From ZC4RG30 sp040508085 (GTDB lineage: Bacteria; Pseudomonadota; Gammaproteobacteria; Steroidobacterales; Steroidobacteraceae): 64,000 bases of DNA. Shown here one piece after another: positions 49,048-57,642 of the stretch. The stretch lies in assembly GCA_040508085.1 (NCBI GenBank), contig JBEVNO010000149.1:57592-121591 (forward strand), written 5' to 3'. Made by a program: the position numbers and the translations under genes. The notes beneath the pieces are model-generated. The model saw only the letters and a list, made by a program, of their open reading frames with translations, did not search any database and had not been told where the DNA came from. Every line of letters begins with the position of its first letter. Position 1 is the stretch's first letter.

Positions 49048-51103
49048 GCGCGACAGCGAAGTGGCCGAGCTGCTGGATGCAGTCAGCGGCGGCATCATCG
49101 TGCTGGACGAGCGCGAGCGCGTCGTGCGCTGGAATGCGTGGATGGAATCGGCCGCAGCCATTCCGGCACAGCAGGCCATGGGCAGGGAGCTGGGCGAATT
49201 GTTTCCGGGCCTGGACCTGAAGCGACTGCCAGCAGCCGTACGGGCCGCGCTGGAGTCCAGCGCCTCGACGTTGATCACGCATGCCCTGAACCCGTCGCTG
49301 CTGCCGCTGCACACGCGCTCCAGCCGCCCGCTCGCCCACGACATCACGGTGGCGCCGGTGCACCGCGCGGCGGGCAGGCAATGCCTGGTATTCATCACGG
49401 ATGTGACGCTGACAACCCAGCGCGAGCGCTACCTGCGCAACCAGCAGAATGCACGCTACGACGCGGTGGTGGGCAGCGCCACGGACGTCATCATCACCAT
49501 CGACGACCAGGGGCGCATCAGCTCGGCCAATCCCGCAGCCATCGCCCAGCTCGGCTTCCAGAGCGGCGAACTGGCTGGCGTGGATGCGGCCACGCTGTTC
49601 CACACCAAGGACGAGTGGGCCGCCACCTGGCGGGAAGCCAGCGATGTGGCACACGCGGCCGCGGCGCGCGAACTGGTGGCCTATCGCAAGGATGGGTCGC
49701 TGACCTACCTCGAGGCTTCCGCCTCCCGCTGGAAGACCGGTGCGCGCTACTTCGTCACGGTCATCCTGCGCGACATCAACGGGCGCCGCGCCAGCGACGC
49801 GGCCCTGCGCGCCAGCGAGGCCGCCGCACGCACCTCCGCCGCGGCGCTGCGGGAGCTGAACCAGACGCTGGAAGAACGGGTGGTGTCGCGCACCGCGCAG
49901 CTCATGGCGGCGGAAGAGGCGCTGCGCCAGAGCCAGAAGATGGAGGCCATCGGCAACCTGACCGGCGGCATGGCGCACGATTTCAACAACCTGCTGCACG
50001 TGATCGGCGCCAACCTGCAGTTGCTGAAGCGCGAAGTGGCAGGCAATGAGGTCGCGGAAAAGCGCCTGAAGAATGCCATGGACGGCGTCCTGCGCAGCAG
50101 CAAGCTGTCCTCGCAGCTGCTGTCGTTCGCGCGCCGCCAGCCGCTCGAGCCCAAGGTGCTGAACATCGGGCGTTTCATCCAGGACATGGACGACCTGATC
50201 CGCAAGTCCGTGGGCGAAGGCATCACCGTCGAGACCCGCGTCGACGCCGGACTGTGGAACACGCTGATCGATCCGGGCAATGTCGAGAATGCCCTGCTGA
50301 ACCTCGCCATCAATGCCCGCGATGCCATGGATGGCCACGGCAAGCTGACCATCGAGGCTGGCAACGTGGTGCTGGACGCGGCCTACGCGCGCGCCCATGA
50401 AGAAGTCATGCGGGGCGATTACGTGCAGGTGCAGATCACCGACACGGGCACCGGCATCGCTCCGGAGATTGTCGCCAAGGTCTTCGAACCCTTCTTCACC
50501 ACCAAGTCGGACGGCAAAGGCACCGGCCTGGGTCTGTCGATGGTGTACGGGTTCGTGCGCCAGTCCGGCGGCCACATCGAGATCCACAGCGTGGTCGGCC
50601 AGGGCACCACCATCAAGCTGTTCCTGCCCCGCTCGCTGCACGCGGAGGAGCGCCTGGTGGATATGGACGCCATGCCGGTGGTGGGCGGCAACGAGATGGT
50701 GCTGATAGCCGAAGACACCGAGAGCGTGCGTGAGGCCGTGGTCGCCATGTTCAACGATCTGGGCTATCGCGTGCTGAAGGCCAAGGATGCCCACGGCGCG
50801 ATGACCATCATCGAGAGCGGCATGCCTATCGACGTGCTGTTCACGGATGTCGTCATGCCGGGCCCGCTCAACGTGATGGAGCTGGCGCGCAAGGCACGCG
50901 AACGCATTCCGGATCTCGCCATCATCTTCACCTCCGGATATTCACAGGACGCCATCGTCCACGGTGGCCGGCTGGATGAGGACGTGGACCTGCTGACCAA
51001 GCCCTACACGCGCGAGGCGCTGGCCCGCAAGCTGCGGCATGCGCTGTCGAAGACCGGGCGCGGCAGGATACCGGCGCACCGGGCCGTGGACCTCGACGCC
51101 TGA
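49037..51103 (+). CDS. PAS-containing hybrid histidine kinase, last gene of the chemotaxis operon
   Basis: A 688-residue soluble kinase. PAS 1 covers about 10-130 (GGIIVLDERERVVRWNAWMES), PAS 2 about 140-260 (DVIITIDDQGRISSANPAAIAQLGF), then a coiled coil and HisKA with the His in NLTGGMAHDFNNLLHV. ATP-site motifs are NLAINARDAM, DTGTGIAPEI and GTGLGLSMVYGF. The C-terminal receiver keeps AEDTE, the aspartate in VLFTDVVMPGP and TKPYT. ATG 49037 overlaps cheC by 11 bp, so it belongs to the same operon. It may set the output of the array. Confidence 0.88.
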   Translation: MPSERDSEVAELLDAVSGGIIVLDERERVVRWNAWMESAAAIPAQQAMGRELGELFPGLDLKRLPAAVRAALESSASTLITHALNPSLLPLHTRSSRPLAHDITVAPVHRAAGRQCLVFITDVTLTTQRERYLRNQQNARYDAVVGSATDVIITIDDQGRISSANPAAIAQLGFQSGELAGVDAATLFHTKDEWAATWREASDVAHAAAARELVAYRKDGSLTYLEASASRWKTGARYFVTVILRDINGRRASDAALRASEAAARTSAAALRELNQTLEERVVSRTAQLMAAEEALRQSQKMEAIGNLTGGMAHDFNNLLHVIGANLQLLKREVAGNEVAEKRLKNAMDGVLRSSKLSSQLLSFARRQPLEPKVLNIGRFIQDMDDLIRKSVGEGITVETRVDAGLWNTLIDPGNVENALLNLAINARDAMDGHGKLTIEAGNVVLDAAYARAHEEVMRGDYVQVQITDTGTGIAPEIVAKVFEPFFTTKSDGKGTGLGLSMVYGFVRQSGGHIEIHSVVGQGTTIKLFLPRSLHAEERLVDMDAMPVVGGNEMVLIAEDTESVREAVVAMFNDLGYRVLKAKDAHGAMTIIESGMPIDVLFTDVVMPGPLNVMELARKARERIPDLAIIFTSGYSQDAIVHGGRLDEDVDLLTKPYTREALARKLRHALSKTGRGRIPAHRAVDLDA

Positions 51104-51199
51104 CGGGCCCGCAGCGGGCGGCCCCCTGTAGTCCAAATCCGCCACGGCTGTGGGGCCGGCACCGCTGCGAGGGCATACGCGGTTCTGACTCAATGCGCT

Positions 51200-51994
51200 G
51201 TGCCCGAAGGTCCCTCACTCATACTGGCCCGCGAACAGATGCTGCGCTTCGAGGGGCGCAAGATCCTGCACGCCTCCGGCAACGCCAAGATCGACATGGC
51301 GCGCGTGGCCGGCCGAAAGCTCGCCGCCGTGCGTACGTGGGGCAAACACCTGCTGCTCGAACTGCCCGACACCGCAGTGCGGGTGCATTTCCTGATGTTC
51401 GGCAGCTACACCGTGGATACCCGCAAGGACCGCGAGCCGCGGCTGCAGCTGCGCTTCCAGCGTGGCGAGCTGAATTTCTACAGCTGCGCCATACGTCTGG
51501 TCGAGGGGGATCTCAGCGACACCTACGACTGGACCGCGGACGTGATGTCCGGCACCTGGGATCCGGCCATTGCACGTCGCAAGCTGCGCAAGATGCCGGA
51601 AACGCTGATCTGCGATGCATTGCTGGACCAGACCGTGTTCGCCGGAGTGGGCAACATCATCAAGAACGAGGTGCTGTTCCGGGTGCGGGTGCATCCCCTT
51701 TCCACCGTCGGCGCCCTGCCCCCGGCCAGGCTGCGTGCCGTGGTCGAACAGGCGCGGCAGTACAGTTTCGAGTTCCTGGCCTGGCGCCGCGACAATGTGC
51801 TGCGCAAGCACTGGCAGGTGCACAACAAAGGCACCTGCCCGCAGTGCGGTGCCAAGCTCACGCGAGCGTGGCTGGGCACCACGGACCGGCGCAGCTTCTT
51901 CTGCGAACACTGCCAGCAGCGCTACGGCAGCGTGCGCGAGCCGGCCGGCGCCCGCCGCCCCAGCAAATCGGCGCGCAAGAAGAAGTCCACGTGA
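51200..51994 (+). CDS. nei: Fpg/Nei-family DNA glycosylase (endonuclease VIII-like)
   Basis: A 264-residue base-excision enzyme. From the GTG start the mature N-terminus is PEGPS, with the catalytic N-terminal Pro and Glu, and the catalytic lysine is in TWGKHLLLEL (about residue 49). The H2TH region is DALLDQTVFAGVGNIIKNEVLF. A C4 zinc finger CPQCG...CEHC ends the core, followed by a basic tail. It removes oxidised pyrimidines or purines and nicks the abasic site. It overlaps the DUF72 gene by 4 bp. Confidence 0.9.
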   Translation: MPEGPSLILAREQMLRFEGRKILHASGNAKIDMARVAGRKLAAVRTWGKHLLLELPDTAVRVHFLMFGSYTVDTRKDREPRLQLRFQRGELNFYSCAIRLVEGDLSDTYDWTADVMSGTWDPAIARRKLRKMPETLICDALLDQTVFAGVGNIIKNEVLFRVRVHPLSTVGALPPARLRAVVEQARQYSFEFLAWRRDNVLRKHWQVHNKGTCPQCGAKLTRAWLGTTDRRSFFCEHCQQRYGSVREPAGARRPSKSARKKKST

Positions 51995-52704
51995 TCACCA
52001 TCGCCACGGCCGGATGGTCCATCCCGCGCGCCCATGCCGGCAGCTTCCCGGCGGAGGGCACGCACCTGCAGCGCTATGCGCGGGTATTGCGCGGCGCCGA
52101 GATCAACAGCTCCTTCTATCGGGACCATGCGCGCGAAACCTACCAGCGCTGGGCACGGCAGACCCCGCGTGCCTTCCGCTTCGCCGTGAAGCTGCCGCGC
52201 ACCATCACCCATGACGGCAGGCTGCGCGGCGCGCGCGCGCCCCTGGCCGCATTCCTGGAGGGCGTCGCCGGGCTGGGCGTCCGACTGGGCCCGATCGTGA
52301 TCCAGTTGCCGCCGTCACTGGCCTTCGAAACCCGCGTGGCGCGCAATTTCCTCGCGCTGCTGCGCGACCAGCACGACGGTTTGCTGGTATGCGAACCGCG
52401 GCATGCCAGCTGGTTCGAGGCGCGCGCCGACCAGCTGCTGCAACGCTATCGCGTAGGTCGCGTGGCGGCCGATCCTGCGGTGCTGCCCGCGGCCGCAGTT
52501 CCCGGCGGCTGGGAAGGCATCGCCTATTACCGGCTGCATGGATCGCCGCGAAAATACTGGTCGGACTATGACCAGACGCGGCTGGCGCAATGGGCCGCGC
52601 AGCTGCAAGCCGTGAGGCGCGGCGTACCTGCCTGGTGCGTGTTCGACAACACTGCCTCCGGGGCGGCCACTGGCAATGCACTGCAGATGCTGGAGATGAC
52701 ATGA
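51991..52704 (+). CDS. DUF72 (YecE-like) protein
   Basis: A 237-residue TIM-barrel-type protein from the GTG at 51991. It shows the family pattern: ATAGWSIPRAHAGSFP, YARVLRGAEINSSFYRDH, FRFAVKLPRTITHD, PIVIQLPPSLAF, YYRLHGSPRKYWSDY and CVFDNTASGAATGNAL. The biochemical function of DUF72 is not settled. It is locked between the glycosylase and the DNA ligase by 4 bp overlaps on both sides, which suggests a nucleic-acid repair link. Confidence 0.87.
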   Translation: MITIATAGWSIPRAHAGSFPAEGTHLQRYARVLRGAEINSSFYRDHARETYQRWARQTPRAFRFAVKLPRTITHDGRLRGARAPLAAFLEGVAGLGVRLGPIVIQLPPSLAFETRVARNFLALLRDQHDGLLVCEPRHASWFEARADQLLQRYRVGRVAADPAVLPAAAVPGGWEGIAYYRLHGSPRKYWSDYDQTRLAQWAAQLQAVRRGVPAWCVFDNTASGAATGNALQMLEMT

Positions 52705-54242
52705 CTTCGCTGGCTACGCTGGTGGAAACCTCCGCGCAGGTAGCCGCAAACGCGTCGCGGCTGGCCAAGGTGCGCTCGATAGCCGCTTTCCTGGTGACGG
52801 TAGCGCCGGCCGAAGTGGCTGTGGCGGTGCTGTACCTGGCAGGCGCACTGCCTCAGGGCAGGATCGGCATCACTTACAAATCGCTGCGTACCGCGGGTGA
52901 CGTGACGCCGGCAACGGCCGCCAGCCTGCAGATTGCCGACGTGGACCTGCGCCTGCGGCTGCTGGAAGCCATGACGGGCAGCGGCTCGGCTGCGCGGCGC
53001 CAGGCCGCGCTGCATGATCTGTTTGCGGCGGCAACCGCGGCGGAACAGGATTTTCTGTTGCGCCTGCTGGCCGGCGAACTGCGCCAGGGCGCGCTGGACG
53101 GCGTGATGATCGACGCGGTCGCCACTGCGGCGCAGCTGCCGCCCGCGCTCGTACGGCGCGCGGCCATGTATGCACCGGATCTGGGCCGCATAGCCGAAGT
53201 GGCAATGGGTGCCGGAGTAGCGGGCCTGGCGCAGTTCAACCTGCAGCTGTTCCATCCGGTGGTGCCCATGCTGGCACAGACAGCCGAGGACGCCGGCGCT
53301 GCCTTGCGCGCGTTGCCGGCGCCAGTGCAATTCGACTGGAAGATGGATGGCGCGCGCATCCAGGTGCACAAGCGTGGTGACGAGGTGCGCATCTACACGC
53401 GTGCCCTGAATGATGTGAGCCTTGCCATCCCGGAGATCGTCGCGCAGGTGCAGGCCCTGCAGTCCAGCGCATTGATCCTGGATGGCGAAGTGCTGGCCTA
53501 CGCGCCCAGCGGGCGCCCACATCCCTTCCAGATCACCATGCGGCGCTTTGGTCGCCGCCTGGGAGTCGAAGCCATGCAGGCGCAACTGCCAGTCAGTGCC
53601 TTCTTCTTCGATTGCCTGTTGCTCGATGAACAGGTGCTCGCCGACCGGCCGTTGAGCGAGCGGATGGTGGCGCTGGAGCGTGCCGTGCCGGCTGCGCAGC
53701 GCATGCCGCGCCTCGTGACGGCGGATGAGGCCGCGGCCACGGCGTTCTACGATGCGGCGCTGGCCGCGGGCCATGAAGGCGCCATGGCCAAGTCGCTCAC
53801 TTCGCCCTACGAGGCCGGCAGCCGCGGCGCCAACTGGTTCAAGATCAAGCGCGTCCACACCCTGGATCTGGTGATCCTGGCAGCTGAATGGGGCAACGGC
53901 CGGCGCCGGGGGAAGCTTTCGAACCTGCATCTGGGCGCGCTGGACCCGGCTACCGGTGGATACATCATGCTCGGCAAGACCTTCAAGGGGCTGACCGATG
54001 CCATGCTGGCGTGGCAGACCATCGAACTGCTGGCGCGCGAAACCAGCCGCGATGCCCATACGGTGCATGTGCGTCCGGAGCTGGTGGTGGAGATCGCTTT
54101 CAGTGATCTGCAGGTCAGCCCCCGCTATCCTGGCGGCATCGCCCTGCGGCTGGCGCGCGTCAAGCGCTTCCGTGATGACAAGCGCGCCGCCGACGCCGAT
54201 ACCATGGAGTCCGTGCGGCGCATCCAGTCGGCGCAGGGATGA
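52701..54242 (+). CDS. ATP-dependent DNA ligase
   Basis: A 513-residue type I ligase of the archaeal/LigB-like architecture. An N-terminal helical DNA-binding domain (about 1-190) is followed by the adenylation domain with the active lysine K214 in FDWKMDGARIQVHK, motif III SALILDGEVLAYA, motif IV HEGAMAKSL and motif V WFKIKR, then an OB domain. It seals nicks using ATP and is additional to the NAD-dependent LigA expected elsewhere. The ATG overlaps the DUF72 stop by 4 bp. It completes a glycosylase-ligase repair operon. Confidence 0.92.
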   Translation: MTSLATLVETSAQVAANASRLAKVRSIAAFLVTVAPAEVAVAVLYLAGALPQGRIGITYKSLRTAGDVTPATAASLQIADVDLRLRLLEAMTGSGSAARRQAALHDLFAAATAAEQDFLLRLLAGELRQGALDGVMIDAVATAAQLPPALVRRAAMYAPDLGRIAEVAMGAGVAGLAQFNLQLFHPVVPMLAQTAEDAGAALRALPAPVQFDWKMDGARIQVHKRGDEVRIYTRALNDVSLAIPEIVAQVQALQSSALILDGEVLAYAPSGRPHPFQITMRRFGRRLGVEAMQAQLPVSAFFFDCLLLDEQVLADRPLSERMVALERAVPAAQRMPRLVTADEAAATAFYDAALAAGHEGAMAKSLTSPYEAGSRGANWFKIKRVHTLDLVILAAEWGNGRRRGKLSNLHLGALDPATGGYIMLGKTFKGLTDAMLAWQTIELLARETSRDAHTVHVRPELVVEIAFSDLQVSPRYPGGIALRLARVKRFRDDKRAADADTMESVRRIQSAQG

Positions 54243-55103
54243 TCAGCTGCGGCGCAGCCGGAAATCGTAGTTCACGGTATAGAACGGAGTGTCGAGGTGG
54301 GTGCCATCGGGCGCGGTGCCCGCGGGATGCCTCACGAATTCCGTGACCAGCGATTCCTTCACGCCGAACACCGCGTCGGAGTCGATGTACTGGCTGCCGG
54401 CGGCGAACAGGTGCGTGGTGAGCGGCTCGTGCCCCGCCGCCGACACGATCATGTGGATATGACCGGGGCGCATCGGGTGCCGGCCCATCTTCTCCAGCAT
54501 GCGGCCCACCGGACCATCAGTAGGCACGGGATAGTGGTTCGGCTTGATGGAGCGGAACCGATATGCGCCACCGGCATCGGTGCGGATGCGACCGCGAGCC
54601 TTCATGCCGGCCTCGTCTGCCATCTGCATGTCATAGGTGCCTTCGCCATCGCCGGACCAGATGTCGAGCAATGCGCCGGCCAGCGGCGTGCCGTCGCTGC
54701 TCAGTACGCGCCCTGCGTAGAACGCTGGTTCGCCCTTCACTCCGGCGGCGAGGTTGGCACCCAGCGGCAGCTCCGGCGCCCCCTCCCAGTAGTAGGGACC
54801 TTGCACTGTCGCATCGGTCGCACCGCCGGTTGCGGGATGGTTCTGGGTGATGACGAGGATGGACACACCCAGCGTGTCGGACAACAGGATGAATTCCTGG
54901 CGGCGCGGCGTGCAGGCCTGGCCCACTTCGGTGAGGAACTGGATTGCGCCCAGCCATTCCGCATCAGTGAGCTGCACCTCACGCACGAAGTCGTGCAGGT
55001 GCGTCACCAGTGAGGTCATAACCTTTCGGAAACGTGGATCGGTGTGCTGATCCATGCGGGCCAGTACAGCTGCCGTGATGCCGCGCCCGTCGATATCCTG
55101 CAT
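54243..55103 (-). CDS. Intradiol ring-cleavage dioxygenase, hydroxyquinol 1,2-dioxygenase-like
   Basis: A 286-residue non-heme Fe(III) dioxygenase. An N-terminal helical linker domain of about 100 residues is followed by the beta-sandwich with ligands Y157 (YDMQ), Y191 (NHYPVP), H215 and H217 (RPGHIHM). Length and sequence fit the hydroxyquinol branch more than catechol 1,2-dioxygenase. It cleaves 1,2,4-trihydroxybenzene to maleylacetate. No maleylacetate reductase is next to it. It ends 1 bp after the ligase gene on the other strand. Confidence 0.86.
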   Translation of the reverse strand: MQDIDGRGITAAVLARMDQHTDPRFRKVMTSLVTHLHDFVREVQLTDAEWLGAIQFLTEVGQACTPRRQEFILLSDTLGVSILVITQNHPATGGATDATVQGPYYWEGAPELPLGANLAAGVKGEPAFYAGRVLSSDGTPLAGALLDIWSGDGEGTYDMQMADEAGMKARGRIRTDAGGAYRFRSIKPNHYPVPTDGPVGRMLEKMGRHPMRPGHIHMIVSAAGHEPLTTHLFAAGSQYIDSDAVFGVKESLVTEFVRHPAGTAPDGTHLDTPFYTVNYDFRLRRS

Positions 55104-55232
55104 CGCACGCCCCCGTTTCGTTATGGCATGACCATAGCCGCAACGTGCCGCGGATGTCGATGGTCCCGGACGCCCCGCCTGCGGTACATTGCGCCCAACC
55201 GGACCATCAAGATCCGAAGTCAGGGGGGGCAC

Positions 55233-55949
55233 ATGACTGTCGCCATTCCAGCCGCGCGTGATCGCGCATTCTTCACCGGCATGGCCGTAGTGGCGGCGCT
55301 GGTGGTATTCATCGGTTTCGCGCCCAGCTTCTTCCTCACGGTGGCCAACCCGCAGGCGCGACCCCTCGAACCCATCTATCACTTCCACGGCGCGATGTTC
55401 TCCGCGTGGATGGCGTTCTTCATCGTGCAGAACCTGCTGATCGCGCGCGGCAACCGCGTGCTGCACGTGAAGCTTGGCATCTTTGGCGGCCTGCTGGGCT
55501 GCGCCATGATCGTGATGGCATTCTGGGTGACGCTGCATGCCACGCGCAGCGGCTTCGGCGGCCCGCTGGGCGCGCTGCCTGACAGGATCCAGGCCATGGC
55601 CGTGCCGTTCCTCGACATGTTCGTGTTCGCGCCGCTGTTCCTCGCCGGGCTGTATTACCGCCGTCGCTCCCCGGACGCCCACAAGCGCCTGATGCTGATG
55701 GCAACGGTGGGTGGCCTGCTGGGCGCGGCCATCGGCCGGGCTCCGCTGTTCGTGGGCGAGCTGGACCGGCAGCTGTACCTGTACCTGGCACTGGTTCTGG
55801 CAGGCCCGCTGCATGACCTCATCACGCGCCGCCGCATACACCCGGCTTATCTGTTCGCGCTGCTGCCCTGCCTGTTTTTCCTGACCAGCATGCGGTTGCG
55901 GATCGGCGCGAGCGCGTGGTGGCACGCATTCGCCACTTCGATCCTCTGA
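55233..55949 (+). CDS. Six/seven-span integral membrane protein of unknown function
   Basis: A 238-residue hydrophobic protein. Predicted membrane segments are near 15-35, 50-70, 80-100, 120-140, 155-170, 180-195 and 205-225. Conserved-looking polar spots include YHFHGAMFSAWM and AHKRLMLMATVGG, with His residues in membrane segments that might bind heme or quinone. No clear family is recognised. GGGGGG lies 3-8 nt before the ATG. It is divergent from the dioxygenase gene. Confidence 0.72.
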   Translation: MTVAIPAARDRAFFTGMAVVAALVVFIGFAPSFFLTVANPQARPLEPIYHFHGAMFSAWMAFFIVQNLLIARGNRVLHVKLGIFGGLLGCAMIVMAFWVTLHATRSGFGGPLGALPDRIQAMAVPFLDMFVFAPLFLAGLYYRRRSPDAHKRLMLMATVGGLLGAAIGRAPLFVGELDRQLYLYLALVLAGPLHDLITRRRIHPAYLFALLPCLFFLTSMRLRIGASAWWHAFATSIL

Positions 55950-55960
55950 AATGCAGCTGG

Positions 55961-56449
55961 CTAACCCTGGCGCGCCGCCAGCACCGCAGCGACGTCGATC
56001 TTCTTCATTTTCATCATCGCGGTGAAGACGCGCTGGCGGACCTGCGGATCGGGATCCTTCATGCCATCGGTCAATGCAGTGGGCGTGATCTGCCACGAAA
56101 CGCCCCATTTGTCCTTGCACCAGCCACACTGGCTCTCCTGCCCGCCGTTGCCCACGATGGCATTCCAGTATCGGTCGGTCTCGGCCTGATCGACGGTGCT
56201 GACCTGGAACGAGAAGGATTCGTTGTGCTTGAAGGTGGGGCCACCATTCAAGCCGATGCAGGGTATGCCCAGCACGGTGAACTCCACGGTGAGGGGATCA
56301 CCCGCCTTGCCGTCGGGATAGTCGGTGGGGGCATCCTGCCTGGCACCGACTGAACTGCCGGGAAAGGTTCTGGCATAGAACTCCGCCGCCGCTTGCGCGT
56401 CGCCGTCGTACCAGAGACAGATCAAGGTCCTGTTCACAGCCTGCGACAT
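55961..56449 (-). CDS. VOC-superfamily protein (PhnB / 3-demethylubiquinone methyltransferase-like)
   Basis: A 162-residue protein of the PhnB-like VOC branch. CLWYDGDAQAAAEFYARTFPGS at the N-terminus, EFTVLGIPCIGLNGGP, FKHNESFSFQVST and CGWCKDKWGVSWQITP are typical. Databases often label it 3-demethylubiquinone-9 3-methyltransferase, but the family has no SAM fold and its activity is not established. AGGAG lies 7 nt before the ATG. A single gene between the membrane protein and DsbA-like genes. Confidence 0.85.
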   Translation of the reverse strand: MSQAVNRTLICLWYDGDAQAAAEFYARTFPGSSVGARQDAPTDYPDGKAGDPLTVEFTVLGIPCIGLNGGPTFKHNESFSFQVSTVDQAETDRYWNAIVGNGGQESQCGWCKDKWGVSWQITPTALTDGMKDPDPQVRQRVFTAMMKMKKIDVAAVLAARQG

Positions 56450-56485
56450 GTTGCTCTCCTTGCGTTGCTGCAGATTCTCCGGCGC

Positions 56486-57007
56486 TCAACCCGCCGCGGC
56501 CAGCAGCGCCGCCGTCAGCGATTCCTCATCCCAGCTCTGGTCGTAACGCTGGCCGTTGATGAACAGGCCCGGCGTGCCGTTCACACCGCTGCGCACCCCG
56601 CCCATGAAATCGTGCTTCACGCGGGCCTGGAAGCTGCGCGCCTGCAGATCCTGCTCGAGTCTCCCGGCGTCGAGCCCCAGCTGCTCCACCAGTGCCTCGA
56701 TCAGCGGCTGTCCGAGCTGTTGCTGGTTCTCGTACAGCGCGTCGTGCATCTCCCAGAACTTGCCCTGCGCGCCCGCCGCCTCCGCGGCCTCGGCTGCGAG
56801 TTCCGCCTGTGGATGCGCCTGGTTCAACGGGAAGTTGCGGAACACGAAGCGCAACCTGCTGCCCAGTGTCTGCTGTACTGCCTTGATGACCTGGTAGGCC
56901 TCGCCGCAGTAGGGACACTGGTAGTCGCCATACTCGACCAGCGTCACGGGGGCATCCATCGGCCCCTGCACATGGTCGGCGGCCGTAACCGGAATGGCCA
57001 GGCTCAT
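56486..57007 (-). CDS. DsbA-family thioredoxin-fold oxidoreductase
   Basis: A 173-residue protein with active-site C31-P-Y-C34 (EYGDYQCPYCGEA) and the cis-proline in GVNGTPGLFING. The helical insert of the DsbA/FrnE-type fold lies between. There is no signal peptide, so it is probably cytosolic, unlike true DsbA. Its ATG overlaps the peroxiredoxin stop by 4 bp; it may recycle that peroxidase or guard thiols under oxidative stress. Confidence 0.87.
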   Translation of the reverse strand: MSLAIPVTAADHVQGPMDAPVTLVEYGDYQCPYCGEAYQVIKAVQQTLGSRLRFVFRNFPLNQAHPQAELAAEAAEAAGAQGKFWEMHDALYENQQQLGQPLIEALVEQLGLDAGRLEQDLQARSFQARVKHDFMGGVRSGVNGTPGLFINGQRYDQSWDEESLTAALLAAAG

Positions 57008-57477
57008 GCCGCAACTCCACTCAGGGATTCCAGCGCGGTCAGGATGCCATCGGCACCCGGGTTCACGCCGATGGGCGACAGATAGCTCCAGCGGATGATG
57101 CCCGCGCCGTCGATCACGAACAGCGCGCGCTCCGAGGTGCCCGTGCCCGCGGCGTACACGCCGTAGGCGCGGGCCACTGCACCCTTGGGTTCGAAATCCG
57201 CCAGCAGCGTGATGGAATAGCGGCGGGCCTCGGCGAATGCCGCGTGACACCAGGGCCCGTCCACGGATATCCCCAGCACGCGGGCGTTGTGTTCCGCGAA
57301 CGCTTCCTGCAGTTCGGTGTACAGCGCCAGCTGGTCGCCACACACCGGGCTCCAGTCTGCGGGATAGAACACCAGCACCACGGGCTGACCAGCGAAATCC
57401 TTCAGGGACACCGCGCTGGAAGGCGAACTCGGCAGGGTGAAAGCGGGTGCGGGCGTACCCGCGGCTAGAAGCGGCAT
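57004..57477 (-). CDS. Peroxiredoxin (AhpE/BCP-like)
   Basis: A 157-residue thiol peroxidase. The catalytic C46 is in PADWSPVCGDQL, matching the PxxxS/TxxC motif; the helper Arg lies in RALFVIDGAGIIRWSYLSP. No obvious resolving Cys follows except C77 in PWCHAAF, so it may work as a 1-Cys or atypical enzyme with the DsbA-like protein as reductant. The ATG at 57477 matches the family N-terminus (AGTPAPAFTLPS). First gene of a two-gene operon. Confidence 0.87.
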   Translation of the reverse strand: MPLLAAGTPAPAFTLPSSPSSAVSLKDFAGQPVVLVFYPADWSPVCGDQLALYTELQEAFAEHNARVLGISVDGPWCHAAFAEARRYSITLLADFEPKGAVARAYGVYAAGTGTSERALFVIDGAGIIRWSYLSPIGVNPGADGILTALESLSGVAA

Positions 57478-57642
57478 AAGCGTTTCCCGTAGTACGGCCG
57501 GAGCGGCCTTGAAAGCGAGCATGCCACAGCTTCCCGGGACCATGGCAGTGCGGCCGGTGCCGGAGGCGGCGTAAGAATCCGTGAAGTGCCTGGCAGGAAG
57601 GCCGCTGATCGCAGCGCGCACCGGGATCTGCTTCGCTAGGCC

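Noticed and set aside
48998..50794. 598-residue open frame on the minus strand
   Set aside because: Antisense to the hybrid kinase, His/Gly/Gln-rich shadow with no recognisable motif.
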